64,000 bases of DNA, taken from Rhodococcus sp. Leaf247 (lineage in GTDB: Bacteria > Actinomycetota > Actinomycetes > Mycobacteriales > Mycobacteriaceae). The stretch is from positions 124,483 through 188,482 of the forward strand of contig NZ_LMRP01000001.1 of the NCBI RefSeq assembly GCF_001426185.1, in the 5' to 3' direction. Each line of letters begins with the position of its first letter. Positions within the stretch are counted from its first letter, which is position 1. The translations under genes were made by a program, and so were the position numbers. Below the pieces are notes generated by a model. It was given only the letters and a program-made list of their open reading frames with translations, did not search any database and was not told where the DNA came from. Below are positions 9,156-17,354 of the stretch, one piece after another.

Positions 9156-10940
9156 ATGTCGGGGCGCGCTGTGCGAATGGAGGCGCTGATCCTGGCCGGG
9201 GGACGCAGTTCTCGCATGCAGGGGACGGACAAACCGTCGGCAGTGGTGGACGGCATGTCGTTGGTCGATCGTGTCGTCGAGGCAGCCTCGTTCTGCGACA
9301 CCGTGGTCGTCGTCGGCCCGTCGGACGCGGCCCCTCCCCGTGGACGACCATCCGTGCTGCATGCGCGTGAGGACCCGCCGTTCGGTGGGCCGGTGTCCGC
9401 GATCGGTGCGGGACTCACTGCCGCACAGGCCGATACGAGCGACAGCACCGATATCGTCCTGGTTCTGTCGGCGGATCTCCCCTACGTGAGCGGAAGAGAA
9501 CTCCGGGAACTCGTTCACGCGCTCGAGCAGGACTTCTCCCTCGACGCCGTGTTCGGTGTGGACTCGTCGGACCGCGTGCAGTACCTGGTCGGCGCCTGGC
9601 GACGCGGCGCTCTCGAACGTGGCGTCGCAACCGCCCTGAGGTCGAGCCCTCCCGGAGACGGCCGCGGTCCGTCACTTCGCCGCGTACTCCCCGACGCGGT
9701 GACGACGATGCACCTCGCCGGCATCGACGACGTGGATACGCCGGACGAGTTGGCGGACGCACGCGGAGCGTCGGTGCGGCCCACCGTTGCACGAGCTCGC
9801 TTCCTGCTGGATCGGCGGGTTCGCCCGCTCCCTCCGCGTACGGTCCGGCCGGCCGAGAGCCTCGGCGGAACGCTCGCCGCACCGATGATCGCGGCCGAAC
9901 CATTCCCCGCGTTCGTGACATCGGCGATGGACGGCTACGCGGTGACCGGAGACGGGCCGTGGCGCCTCGACGACGCCGTCGTCGTGGCGGGAGACACCGC
10001 GACCGTCGCCCTCGCAGCGGGACATGCGGTCCGGATAGCCACCGGCGCAGCAGTTCCCGTCGGCGCGTCGGTCCTTCGGGACGAGTTCGCGCGGACCGAC
10101 ACCGCCGGCGTGCTCCATCGCCGTGACGACGCACCGGTGCGCGACGACGCCCGCCGGATCGCGGAGGACTGGGATGTCGGCACCGCACTGGCACCCGTGG
10201 GCACCGCGGTGTCCCCCGCCGTGCTGTCGGCTGCTCTGTCCGCGGGAGTAGCTCATGTGTCGGTGCGACCGGCGCCGACGGTGCGACTGGTCATCACCGG
10301 CGACGAGATAGGCGACGATCCGCATCCCGTCGCAGGCCGCATCCGCGACACCATCGGTCCCGTCATGCCGATCTATCTCCGCTGGTGCGGCTTCTCGGTG
10401 ACCGAGGTCGTGCACTGCGAGGACACCGCGGCCGCCTTCGACGACGCGGTCGCGGGAACGGGATCACCCCCGCCCGACGTGGTGGTCGTCATCGGAGCGA
10501 CGGGTGGGGGCGCCGCAGATCGCCTGTCCGACGCCCTCGTTCGAGCACGCGGGCGCAGAATCGTCGACGGATTGGCGTGCCGTCCGGGAGGGTCGGCATC
10601 GGTCAGCGTGCTGCCCGACGATCGGATCGTCGTCGGCGTGCCCGGCAATCCCTACGCCGCCGTCAGCACCGTCTGCCTTCTCGGGCCGGCGCTGGCCTGC
10701 GCGCTGACCGGACGGCCTGCACCGCAGCCGGTGACGGCGGAGCTCGCTGCGGACGTGACACCTGCCACCGTGACTCGCGTTCTTCCGGCCACCTACCTCG
10801 GGGGCGGCACCTGGGCGTGCCAGGACTCGGTCCGCACCGCGCACCTGGCCGCGCTGATCGGCCGGGACGGTCTGGCCGTGATCACTCCGGAGTGGAGTCC
10901 GGGCGACCGGGTCGAGATCGTGTCGCTCCCGCAGAGATAG
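9156..10940 (+). CDS. MobA-MoeA fusion: molybdenum cofactor guanylyltransferase / molybdopterin molybdotransferase
   Basis: 594 residues combining two late steps of molybdenum cofactor synthesis. Residues 1 to about 200 are MobA-like: LILAGGRSSRM (nucleotide-binding loop, 11-21), DPPFGGP and SADLPY. Residues about 210-594 are MoeA-like, with SAMDGYAV at 256-263, GDEIGDDP, GATGGG and VPGNPYAAV. MoeA inserts molybdenum into adenylylated molybdopterin; MobA attaches GMP to make the bis-MGD used by nitrate reductase. The start at 9156 follows GAGAGA; an internal ATG at 9177 lacks a binding site. It converges on sirB, overlapping its 3' end by 59 bases. The fusion places cofactor maturation beside the molybdoenzyme NasA. 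Confidence 0.88.
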   Translation: MSGRAVRMEALILAGGRSSRMQGTDKPSAVVDGMSLVDRVVEAASFCDTVVVVGPSDAAPPRGRPSVLHAREDPPFGGPVSAIGAGLTAAQADTSDSTDIVLVLSADLPYVSGRELRELVHALEQDFSLDAVFGVDSSDRVQYLVGAWRRGALERGVATALRSSPPGDGRGPSLRRVLPDAVTTMHLAGIDDVDTPDELADARGASVRPTVARARFLLDRRVRPLPPRTVRPAESLGGTLAAPMIAAEPFPAFVTSAMDGYAVTGDGPWRLDDAVVVAGDTATVALAAGHAVRIATGAAVPVGASVLRDEFARTDTAGVLHRRDDAPVRDDARRIAEDWDVGTALAPVGTAVSPAVLSAALSAGVAHVSVRPAPTVRLVITGDEIGDDPHPVAGRIRDTIGPVMPIYLRWCGFSVTEVVHCEDTAAAFDDAVAGTGSPPPDVVVVIGATGGGAADRLSDALVRARGRRIVDGLACRPGGSASVSVLPDDRIVVGVPGNPYAAVSTVCLLGPALACALTGRPAPQPVTAELAADVTPATVTRVLPATYLGGGTWACQDSVRTAHLAALIGRDGLAVITPEWSPGDRVEIVSLPQR

Positions 10941-11613
10941 CGTCGACACCTGCCCGGTACCGCTGCACGATCAGATCGACCACGCCGTCGGCAATTCCCA
11001 GGGGGTCGGTCACGCCGTCCGCACCGACAGCGAGCAATCGCGTGTGAAAGAGCCCCGGCGCCAGGAGGTACGACGCGACGAAGACCTTGCCCTCACCCGA
11101 TTCCCGCAGCGAGGCAACGACATCGGCCGCTCGGGGTTCGCCGGTGGCCACGTACGCGACCGTCACCTCGGACGACGTGACATCGGCGAGTTGAGCTGCG
11201 GCGGTATGGACATCGTCCAACGCGCGAACGTCGGAGGATCCCGCTGCCGCGAAGACCACGCGGTCTCCGGGCTGCCAGCCGACGTCGACGAGTCGAGCGC
11301 GCAGCACATGTGCCAGACCCGTGTCGGGGCCGAGCGCGCGCGTCACGTGGACGTCGCCGTGCCCACTCTCGCTGATCTCACGCGGGACATCGGAGTGCAC
11401 GTGGTAGCCCGACGCCAGGAATGCGGGAACCACGACGACAGGATCGTCGAGATCGCGCAACACCTCGGAGGGTGTCGGGCCGAGGACGTCGACGAAGGCC
11501 ACGCGGACCGGACCGACGAACGGCGCGACGGCGTCGGCCAGGGCAGCGATCACCTCGACACCAGCGGGGTTACGCGTGCCGTGCGCCACCAGCAGAAGGC
11601 GGGGATCGGTCAC
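10882..11613 (-). CDS. sirB: sirohydrochlorin chelatase-like protein (CbiX/SirB family)
   Basis: 243 residues. The N-terminal LLLVAHGTRN (His11) and later GYHVHSDVP are the conserved histidine motifs of class II chelatases; a second half repeats the fold. It probably inserts iron into sirohydrochlorin to give siroheme, the NirB cofactor. The GTG start at 11613 overlaps the upstream TGA (GTGA), with GGGAG about 8 bases upstream. It is the last gene of the nitrate operon; the 3' end overlaps convergent mobA-moeA by 59 bases. The same pairing, CbiX-like Rv0259c beside HemD-like Rv0260c and narK3, occurs in M. tuberculosis. Cobaltochelatase activity cannot be excluded. Confidence 0.8.
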   Translation of the reverse strand: MTDPRLLLVAHGTRNPAGVEVIAALADAVAPFVGPVRVAFVDVLGPTPSEVLRDLDDPVVVVPAFLASGYHVHSDVPREISESGHGDVHVTRALGPDTGLAHVLRARLVDVGWQPGDRVVFAAAGSSDVRALDDVHTAAAQLADVTSSEVTVAYVATGEPRAADVVASLRESGEGKVFVASYLLAPGLFHTRLLAVGADGVTDPLGIADGVVDLIVQRYRAGVDAISAGATRSRPGRPDSTPE

Positions 11614-12788
11614 GACATCGCTCCCGACCCGGCAGTCACCAGTTCGTCGGCACCGGCTTCGACGGCCAACCGGTATCCCCGTTTGACGACGGTCTGGATC
11701 GCCTTGGGCGCGCCGAGCGAGGACCGGAGCCTGGCCATCGCGGTTTCGACGGCATGGGTGTCCCCCCCGCCCCCGGGCAACGCGGCCAGTAAGTCTTCCC
11801 GTGAGACGACATTGCCGGGACGACGTGCGAGCGTCTTCAGCAACGCCATGCCCGCCGGCGACAGGGCCTTCGGAACACCGTCGACCACGACGCAGGCACC
11901 GAGGACACGCAACTGGTGCCCACCGGCGTGGACGATGCCGGCGCGGCGAGGAAGTTCGTCGGCGACATGCCGTGCGAGCGCTCCGACCCGCGAACGCGCC
12001 GGAGCCGTCGTCGGGACGTTCAGGACGTCGAGAGGAGCCGAGGTCACCGGTCCGACGCACACGGCCAGGACGCGGTCGCGGAAAGACTGCAGCATCGGCT
12101 CGAGCACACCGTTCTCCTTGGCGCGCATCAGCATCGAGGCCACCGCGGGTGCACTGGTGAACGTGACCGCGTCCAGATCACCGCACAGAACGGCCTCGAT
12201 CATGCGGTCCATCGGCGCCGGATCGTCCGGCTGGACCCACCGGTAGACGGGGACGGGAATCACCGTGGCGCCCGCGTCGCGGAGCACCTCGCAGAAATCC
12301 GGAACCGGTTCCCACTCGGTCGTCGCGCCGTGCAGCTGGACGGCGATACGAACCCCGTCCACACCCTCGGCGAGAAGATGGTCGAGTACCTCTGCCGACG
12401 ATTCCGACTCCGGAGACCACTCTTCGCGGAGACCGGCAGCGCGGATGGCGCCCTTCGCCTTGGGACCGCGGGCAAGGATGCGCGTGCGCTCGAGCGCCGA
12501 CGACAACGCCTCGGCGTTGCCCCAGCCGTCGGCGGCTTCCATCCACCCTCGGAAACCGATCCCCGTCGTGGCGACCGTGATGTCAGGCGGAGAGTCGACG
12601 ATCTCCCGCGTCCTGCGACCGAGTTCCGCGTCGTCGGACAGCGGGATGATCCTGATGGCGGGCGCGTGCACGACGGTGGCCCCGCGGCGGGTCAGCAACG
12701 TGGCCAGTTCGTCGGCACGGCGCGCAGCCGTGATGCCCACCGTGAAACCTGCCAGTGGGACATCCGACGAGGTCGGCTGTTCGATCAC
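11610..12788 (-). CDS. nnaR: NnaR-type nitrate/nitrite assimilation regulator (HemD-like domain plus winged helix)
   Basis: 392 residues. Residues 1 to about 270 resemble uroporphyrinogen-III synthase (VGITAARRADELATLL, TTGIGFRGW, TFTSAPAV). Residues about 285-375 form an OmpR-type DNA-binding domain (LSPAGMALLKTLARRPGNVV, then AVETAMARLRSSLG and VKRGYRL). This architecture is that of NnaR, described in Streptomyces and mycobacteria as a co-activator with GlnR of nitrite/nitrate genes. Whether the HemD half is still catalytic is unclear. The GTG start at 12788 overlaps the nirD stop (GTGA), and its own stop overlaps the sirB start. It could instead be annotated simply as uroporphyrinogen-III synthase; the DNA-binding domain and operon argue for a regulator. 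Confidence 0.82.
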   Translation of the reverse strand: MIEQPTSSDVPLAGFTVGITAARRADELATLLTRRGATVVHAPAIRIIPLSDDAELGRRTREIVDSPPDITVATTGIGFRGWMEAADGWGNAEALSSALERTRILARGPKAKGAIRAAGLREEWSPESESSAEVLDHLLAEGVDGVRIAVQLHGATTEWEPVPDFCEVLRDAGATVIPVPVYRWVQPDDPAPMDRMIEAVLCGDLDAVTFTSAPAVASMLMRAKENGVLEPMLQSFRDRVLAVCVGPVTSAPLDVLNVPTTAPARSRVGALARHVADELPRRAGIVHAGGHQLRVLGACVVVDGVPKALSPAGMALLKTLARRPGNVVSREDLLAALPGGGGDTHAVETAMARLRSSLGAPKAIQTVVKRGYRLAVEAGADELVTAGSGAMS

Positions 12789-13231
12789 GGCGATGTCGTC
12801 TCCGTTCCACTGTCCAGTGCACCGGGTCCGCGCGAGGTCGAGCGCGGATTCGCCGACACGGCGATCAGATCATCGGCCACCGTGACGTCGTACGTCGCGA
12901 GCGACGTGGTCTCGTCGTCCAGGCATGTGCCGGTTACCAGCGAGAATACCTGCTTGAGCAACGGCGATGCCACCGTCGGCTCGCCCGCACGGTCCCCGAC
13001 GAGCCCGCGAGAGATGACGGCAGCGTGCGCGAAGGGGTCGATGTTGCTCACTGCGAACAGTGCATCGTCGCTCGTACGGAACAACGCCACCTGCGCTCCG
13101 CCGGGCAACAGGACCGCCACACCGCGGCCCGGAGTCAACGCGGACAGACGGGTGGCGGTGACCCACTCGCCGTCGGCGAGGTCGTGTCGTACATCGTGCG
13201 TGTGCCGTGGTGCCGAGTCGATGACAGTCAT
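12785..13231 (-). CDS. nirD: nitrite reductase small subunit NirD
   Basis: 148-residue Rieske-fold protein, small subunit of the NADH-dependent assimilatory nitrite reductase. It lacks the CxH...CxxH iron-sulfur ligands (the first site reads NIDPFAHA), as is usual for NirD, so it is structural. The start at 13231 has GGAGG 6-7 bases upstream. It follows nirB after 92 bases, the only sizeable gap in the operon, and overlaps nnaR by 4 bases. Confidence 0.9.
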   Translation of the reverse strand: MTVIDSAPRHTHDVRHDLADGEWVTATRLSALTPGRGVAVLLPGGAQVALFRTSDDALFAVSNIDPFAHAAVISRGLVGDRAGEPTVASPLLKQVFSLVTGTCLDDETTSLATYDVTVADDLIAVSANPRSTSRGPGALDSGTETTSP

Positions 13232-13323
13232 GGTGTCCTCCCTGCGGACAGTTGTACGGGTCTGGTGTTACTCGTCCGTTACGTGCGTATTTCGGGTCTT
13301 CGCGCGACATGAGTCCAGCTCTG

Positions 13324-15831
13324 TCACCCCACCGGGATCGACGGCATTCCCATCAGAACGGGGACCTTGCGCTCGCCGGACTCGTCGAACGCCACGGTCG
13401 GATCTGCCTCGTCGGGCGCGTTGACGAAGGACACGAAGCGCGCCAGCTTCGCCTCGTCCTCGAGCACACCCTTCCATTCGTCCTGGTAGCCCTCGACGTG
13501 AGCAGCCATCGCCGCCTCGAGATCGGCCGCGATCCCCAGGCTGTCCTCGCACACGACGGCGCGCAGGTGGTCGAGACCGCCGTCGAGGCTCTCGACCCAC
13601 GGCGCGGTGCGCTGCAAACGGTCGGCGGTGCGCACGTAGAACATGAGGTAGCGGTCGATGTACTGCACCAGCGTCGTGTCGTCGAGACCGGACGCGAGAA
13701 GCTGCGCGTGCTTCGGTGACTGCCCGCCGTTGCCTCCGACGTAGAGGTTCCATCCACTCTCGGTGGCGATGATGCCGACGTCCTTGCCGCGCGCCTCCGC
13801 ACATTCGCGCGCACAGCCCGACACCCCGAACTTGATCTTGTGCGGCGACCGCAGACCGCGGTACCGCTTCTCCAGATCGACGGCCATGCCCACCGAGTCC
13901 TGGACGCCGTAACGGCACCAGGTGGAGCCGACGCAGCTCTTCACCGTGCGCAGCGACTTCCCGTACGCCTGGCCGGATTCCATGCCGGCGTCGACGAGTC
14001 GCTTCCAGATGGCGGGGAGTTGCTCGACGCGAGCACCGAACATGTCGATGCGCTGGCCGCCCGTCACCTTGGTGTACAGCCCGAAGTCGCGAGCCACCTC
14101 ACCGATGACGATGAGTTGCTCCGGTGTGCACTCACCACCCGGCATGCGGGGGACGACGGAGTAGGTGCCGTTCTTCTGGATGTTCGCGAGGAAGTGATCG
14201 TTGGTGTCCTGGAGCGCGACCTGCTCGCCGTCGAGAATGTGGTCGGAGGACGTGGATGCCAGGATCGAGGCGACGACGGGCTTGCAGATGTCGCAGCCGG
14301 CCCCGCGTCCGTGGGCCGCGACGAGACCGGAGAACGTCCGGATCCCGGTGGCGGCCACGATCTCGAACAGCTCGCTCCGCGACTGGGAGAAGTGCTCGCA
14401 CAGCGCTTTCGACATCACGACACCGGACGCCGCCAGCAACTGCTTGATGGTCGGAAGGCACCCGCCACACGTGGTTCCCGCGTTGGTGCAGGATTTCACC
14501 GACGCGATGTCGCAGGCACCGGCAGCGATGGCCGAGCAGATCGTGCCCTTGTCGACCGCGTTGCACGAGCACACCTCGGCATCGTCGGGAAGTGCTCCGG
14601 CGCCGAGCTTCTCGCCTGTCGGGGAGATCAGGGCAGCCGGATCGCCGGGCAGTTCGCGGCCCACGAGCGGGCGGAGGGTGGCGTACGCGGAGGCGTCGCC
14701 GATCAGAATGCCGCCGAGCAGGGTCCTCGCGTCGTCGGACAGCACCAGCTTGGCGTAGGTGCCTTTCGCGGCGTCGTTCAGCACGACTTCGAGCGCGCCC
14801 TCGGTGGCACCGAGCGCGTCGCCGAAGCTGGCGACGTCGACACCGAGCAGCTTGAGCTTGGTCGACAGGTCGGCGCCGGGGAATTCGGCGGTCCCGCCGA
14901 CGAGGCGGTCGGCGACCACCTCGGCCGTCGAGTAGCCGGGGGCCACCAATCCGTAGCACCGGCCTTCGACGGCGGCGCACTCGCCGATGGCGTAGATGTC
15001 CGGATCTTCGGTGCGGCAGCCGATATCGGTCAGGATGCCGCCGCGTTCACCGACAGGCAGGCCGCTGGTGCGGGCCAGCGCGTCCTGCGGCCGGACGCCG
15101 GCGGAGAACACCAGCAGCGACGCGTCGATGACGGTTCCGTCGGCGAGCGTCACATCGATGCCGCGGCCGTTGTCGGCGATCGCGGAGGTGCCGACACCGG
15201 CGTGCACCGTGACCCCGAGGTCGGTCACGAGACGCTTCAGTAGCGCGCCGCCGCCCTCGTCGACCTGCAGCGGCATGAGTCGCGGGGCGAACTCGACGAC
15301 GTGTGGTGTCATGCCCATCTGCTTCAGCGCATTGGCGGCTTCCAGACCGAGGAGCCCACCGCCGACGACCACGCCGACCGCGCCGGGACCTGCGACATCC
15401 GCGCAGGCGCGAATGCGATCGAGGTCCTCGATGGTCCGGTAGACGAAGCATCTGTCCAGGTCGTGGCCGGGAATCGGCGGCACGAAGGGGTAGGACCCGG
15501 TGGCCATGATCAGGGCGTCGTACGAGACGGCCTCACCGTCGGCGGTGGTGACGATCTTCGACGCGCGGTCGATCTCGGCGGCCCGCACTCCCGTACGGAG
15601 GGTGACCGCGGGGTCGCCGACGTAGTCGTTGCCCGCCAGCGCCAGTTCCTTGTGGTCCCAGGCTCCGACGTAGGACGACAGTCCGACTCGGTCGTACGCG
15701 GGGAGCGCTTCTTCGCACAGCACCGTGATCGACCACTCGCCGGCGGTGTCGCGGGCGCGCAGCGCTTCGACGAACCGGTGGCCGACCATGCCGTGTCCCA
15801 CGACGACTGCTGTGCGGGTGGGGTCGGTCAT
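13324..15831 (-). CDS. nirB: nitrite reductase large subunit NirB
   Basis: 835-residue siroheme enzyme reducing nitrite to ammonium with NADH. Domains in order: FAD/NADH-binding pyridine-nucleotide oxidoreductase (about 1-390), BFD-like [2Fe-2S] domain starting CSCNAVDKGTICSAI with a second cysteine pair CGGC, the ferredoxin-like half domains, and the siroheme/[4Fe-4S] domain with Cys633, Cys639, Cys673 and Cys677 (CVGSTWC and CAREC). The start at 15831 is preceded by GAGGAG; the longer upstream frame is the shadow of nasB. ATGA overlap with nasB. Length is normal for NirB. Confidence 0.95.
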   Translation of the reverse strand: MTDPTRTAVVVGHGMVGHRFVEALRARDTAGEWSITVLCEEALPAYDRVGLSSYVGAWDHKELALAGNDYVGDPAVTLRTGVRAAEIDRASKIVTTADGEAVSYDALIMATGSYPFVPPIPGHDLDRCFVYRTIEDLDRIRACADVAGPGAVGVVVGGGLLGLEAANALKQMGMTPHVVEFAPRLMPLQVDEGGGALLKRLVTDLGVTVHAGVGTSAIADNGRGIDVTLADGTVIDASLLVFSAGVRPQDALARTSGLPVGERGGILTDIGCRTEDPDIYAIGECAAVEGRCYGLVAPGYSTAEVVADRLVGGTAEFPGADLSTKLKLLGVDVASFGDALGATEGALEVVLNDAAKGTYAKLVLSDDARTLLGGILIGDASAYATLRPLVGRELPGDPAALISPTGEKLGAGALPDDAEVCSCNAVDKGTICSAIAAGACDIASVKSCTNAGTTCGGCLPTIKQLLAASGVVMSKALCEHFSQSRSELFEIVAATGIRTFSGLVAAHGRGAGCDICKPVVASILASTSSDHILDGEQVALQDTNDHFLANIQKNGTYSVVPRMPGGECTPEQLIVIGEVARDFGLYTKVTGGQRIDMFGARVEQLPAIWKRLVDAGMESGQAYGKSLRTVKSCVGSTWCRYGVQDSVGMAVDLEKRYRGLRSPHKIKFGVSGCARECAEARGKDVGIIATESGWNLYVGGNGGQSPKHAQLLASGLDDTTLVQYIDRYLMFYVRTADRLQRTAPWVESLDGGLDHLRAVVCEDSLGIAADLEAAMAAHVEGYQDEWKGVLEDEAKLARFVSFVNAPDEADPTVAFDESGERKVPVLMGMPSIPVG

Positions 15832-17354
15832 GACGATCTCCTCGAGGTAGCGGTAACGGTGTCGCGGTGGATGTCCTGCGGGGTCGGGGTGTCGGGCGGA
15901 TCGGCACGGTGGAGCCACTCGCACAGCCCGTCGACGACGCCGACGCAGCTGCCGCAGCCCGTGGTGGCCCGGGTCTTGTCGGCCATCGCCTCGGGGGTGT
16001 GCGCGCCGCCCCGCCAGGCGCCGACCAGTTGCTTCTTGGTGACGGTGTTGCAGCGACAGACGACCGCGCTGTCCGGCATCGTCGACGGGTTCGCGCTCTC
16101 GGTCGGGCCGCCGACGAGATGCCCCAGCAGGAGCGTCATCCGGTCGACCGGCACGAGCGAGCCACCGTCGAAGTACTGGCTGAGCGTGCCGACCACCTCG
16201 GGGTTGCCGAGCATCACGGCTCCGACCAGCCGGTCCTTGCGGACGACGACCTTGGCGTATCGGCCTCGCGTCGGGTCGCTCATGACGAGCACCTCGGACT
16301 CGAGGTCGTTCGGGTCGATGTCGATCTCGCCCATCGACGCCAGGTCGACGTCGTGGGCTTTGAGCCGCGTGATCTGAGCTGTGCCGTCGTACGTGGTGTT
16401 CGCGCCCGTGCCGCACAGCTGGTCGGCGACGACACCGGCCATCTCCCATGCGGGCTGGACGAGTCCGTACACCTCGCCGCGATGCTGGGCGCATTCTCCG
16501 ATGGCGCGGATATGCGGGTCCGAGGTGCGCAGGTCGTCGTCGACGACGACGGCTCGGTCGACGAGAAGTCCTGCGGTCCGGGCCAACTCGACGTTCGGAC
16601 GGATACCGGCGGCGACGACCACGAGATCGGCGGGGAGCGCGCTGCCGTCCGACAGCACCAGTTCACGAGTCCCGTCGGGTGCGGTCCGAACGGACTCCGC
16701 GCGCGCATTCAGTGCGACGTCCATGCCGAGTTCGCGGAGCACGCGAGTCAGGACGGCTCCGCCTCCGGCGTCCATCTGCTTCTCCATCGGGTAGCTGCGC
16801 GGATGGACGATGGTGACGTGGGAACCGCGCATCAGCGCTCCGCGAGCCGCTTCGATGCCGAGCAATCCGGCGCCGATCACGACGACGCGCGACCCCGGCC
16901 CCGTACCGGCGGTGATGGTGTCGCAGTCGGCGAGTGTGCGGAAGGCGACGATGCCGTCGGAGGGGGCGCCGTTCTCGTCCGTCATGCCCGGTGCCGGAGG
17001 CAGAAACGACCGCGAGCCGGTGGCGAGCACCAAGGTGTCGTACGTGTCGGTGCCCCCGTCGGAACGGGTGAGCGTCCGCGTCGCAGGGTCCACGGACGTG
17101 ACCGCGACACCGATGTGCGTCTCCAGACCGTTCCGCTCGCACCAGTTCTCCGGTTTGATCCGAGTATCCCCCGGGGTCAGATGGCCGGCGACGACGTTGG
17201 AGAGCAGGATCCGGTTGTAGGCAGCATGATTCTCGTCGCCGTAGACCACCACCTGCACCCGCTCCGCCGTCGGGTCACGTCGGTGGATCTCCTCCTGGAG
17301 TCGGGCACCGGCAAGTCCGTTCCCGACGACGACCACGCGGTGGATCTCGCTCAT
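15828..17354 (-). CDS. nasB: assimilatory nitrate reductase electron-transfer subunit (FAD/NAD(P), BFD domain)
   Basis: 508 residues. The N-terminal VVVVGNGLAGARL is an FAD-binding loop; ATGSRSFLPP and a second GxGxxG around VVVIGAGLLGIEAA bind FAD/NAD. The C-terminal BFD-like [2Fe-2S] motif is CRCNTVTKK then CGSC. It resembles the first third of NirB, but gene order (between nasA and nirB, ATGA overlaps on both sides) and size fit the NADH-oxidising subunit that feeds electrons to NasA. The symbols nasB and nasC are used inconsistently for this family. Confidence 0.82.
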   Translation of the reverse strand: MSEIHRVVVVGNGLAGARLQEEIHRRDPTAERVQVVVYGDENHAAYNRILLSNVVAGHLTPGDTRIKPENWCERNGLETHIGVAVTSVDPATRTLTRSDGGTDTYDTLVLATGSRSFLPPAPGMTDENGAPSDGIVAFRTLADCDTITAGTGPGSRVVVIGAGLLGIEAARGALMRGSHVTIVHPRSYPMEKQMDAGGGAVLTRVLRELGMDVALNARAESVRTAPDGTRELVLSDGSALPADLVVVAAGIRPNVELARTAGLLVDRAVVVDDDLRTSDPHIRAIGECAQHRGEVYGLVQPAWEMAGVVADQLCGTGANTTYDGTAQITRLKAHDVDLASMGEIDIDPNDLESEVLVMSDPTRGRYAKVVVRKDRLVGAVMLGNPEVVGTLSQYFDGGSLVPVDRMTLLLGHLVGGPTESANPSTMPDSAVVCRCNTVTKKQLVGAWRGGAHTPEAMADKTRATTGCGSCVGVVDGLCEWLHRADPPDTPTPQDIHRDTVTATSRRSS

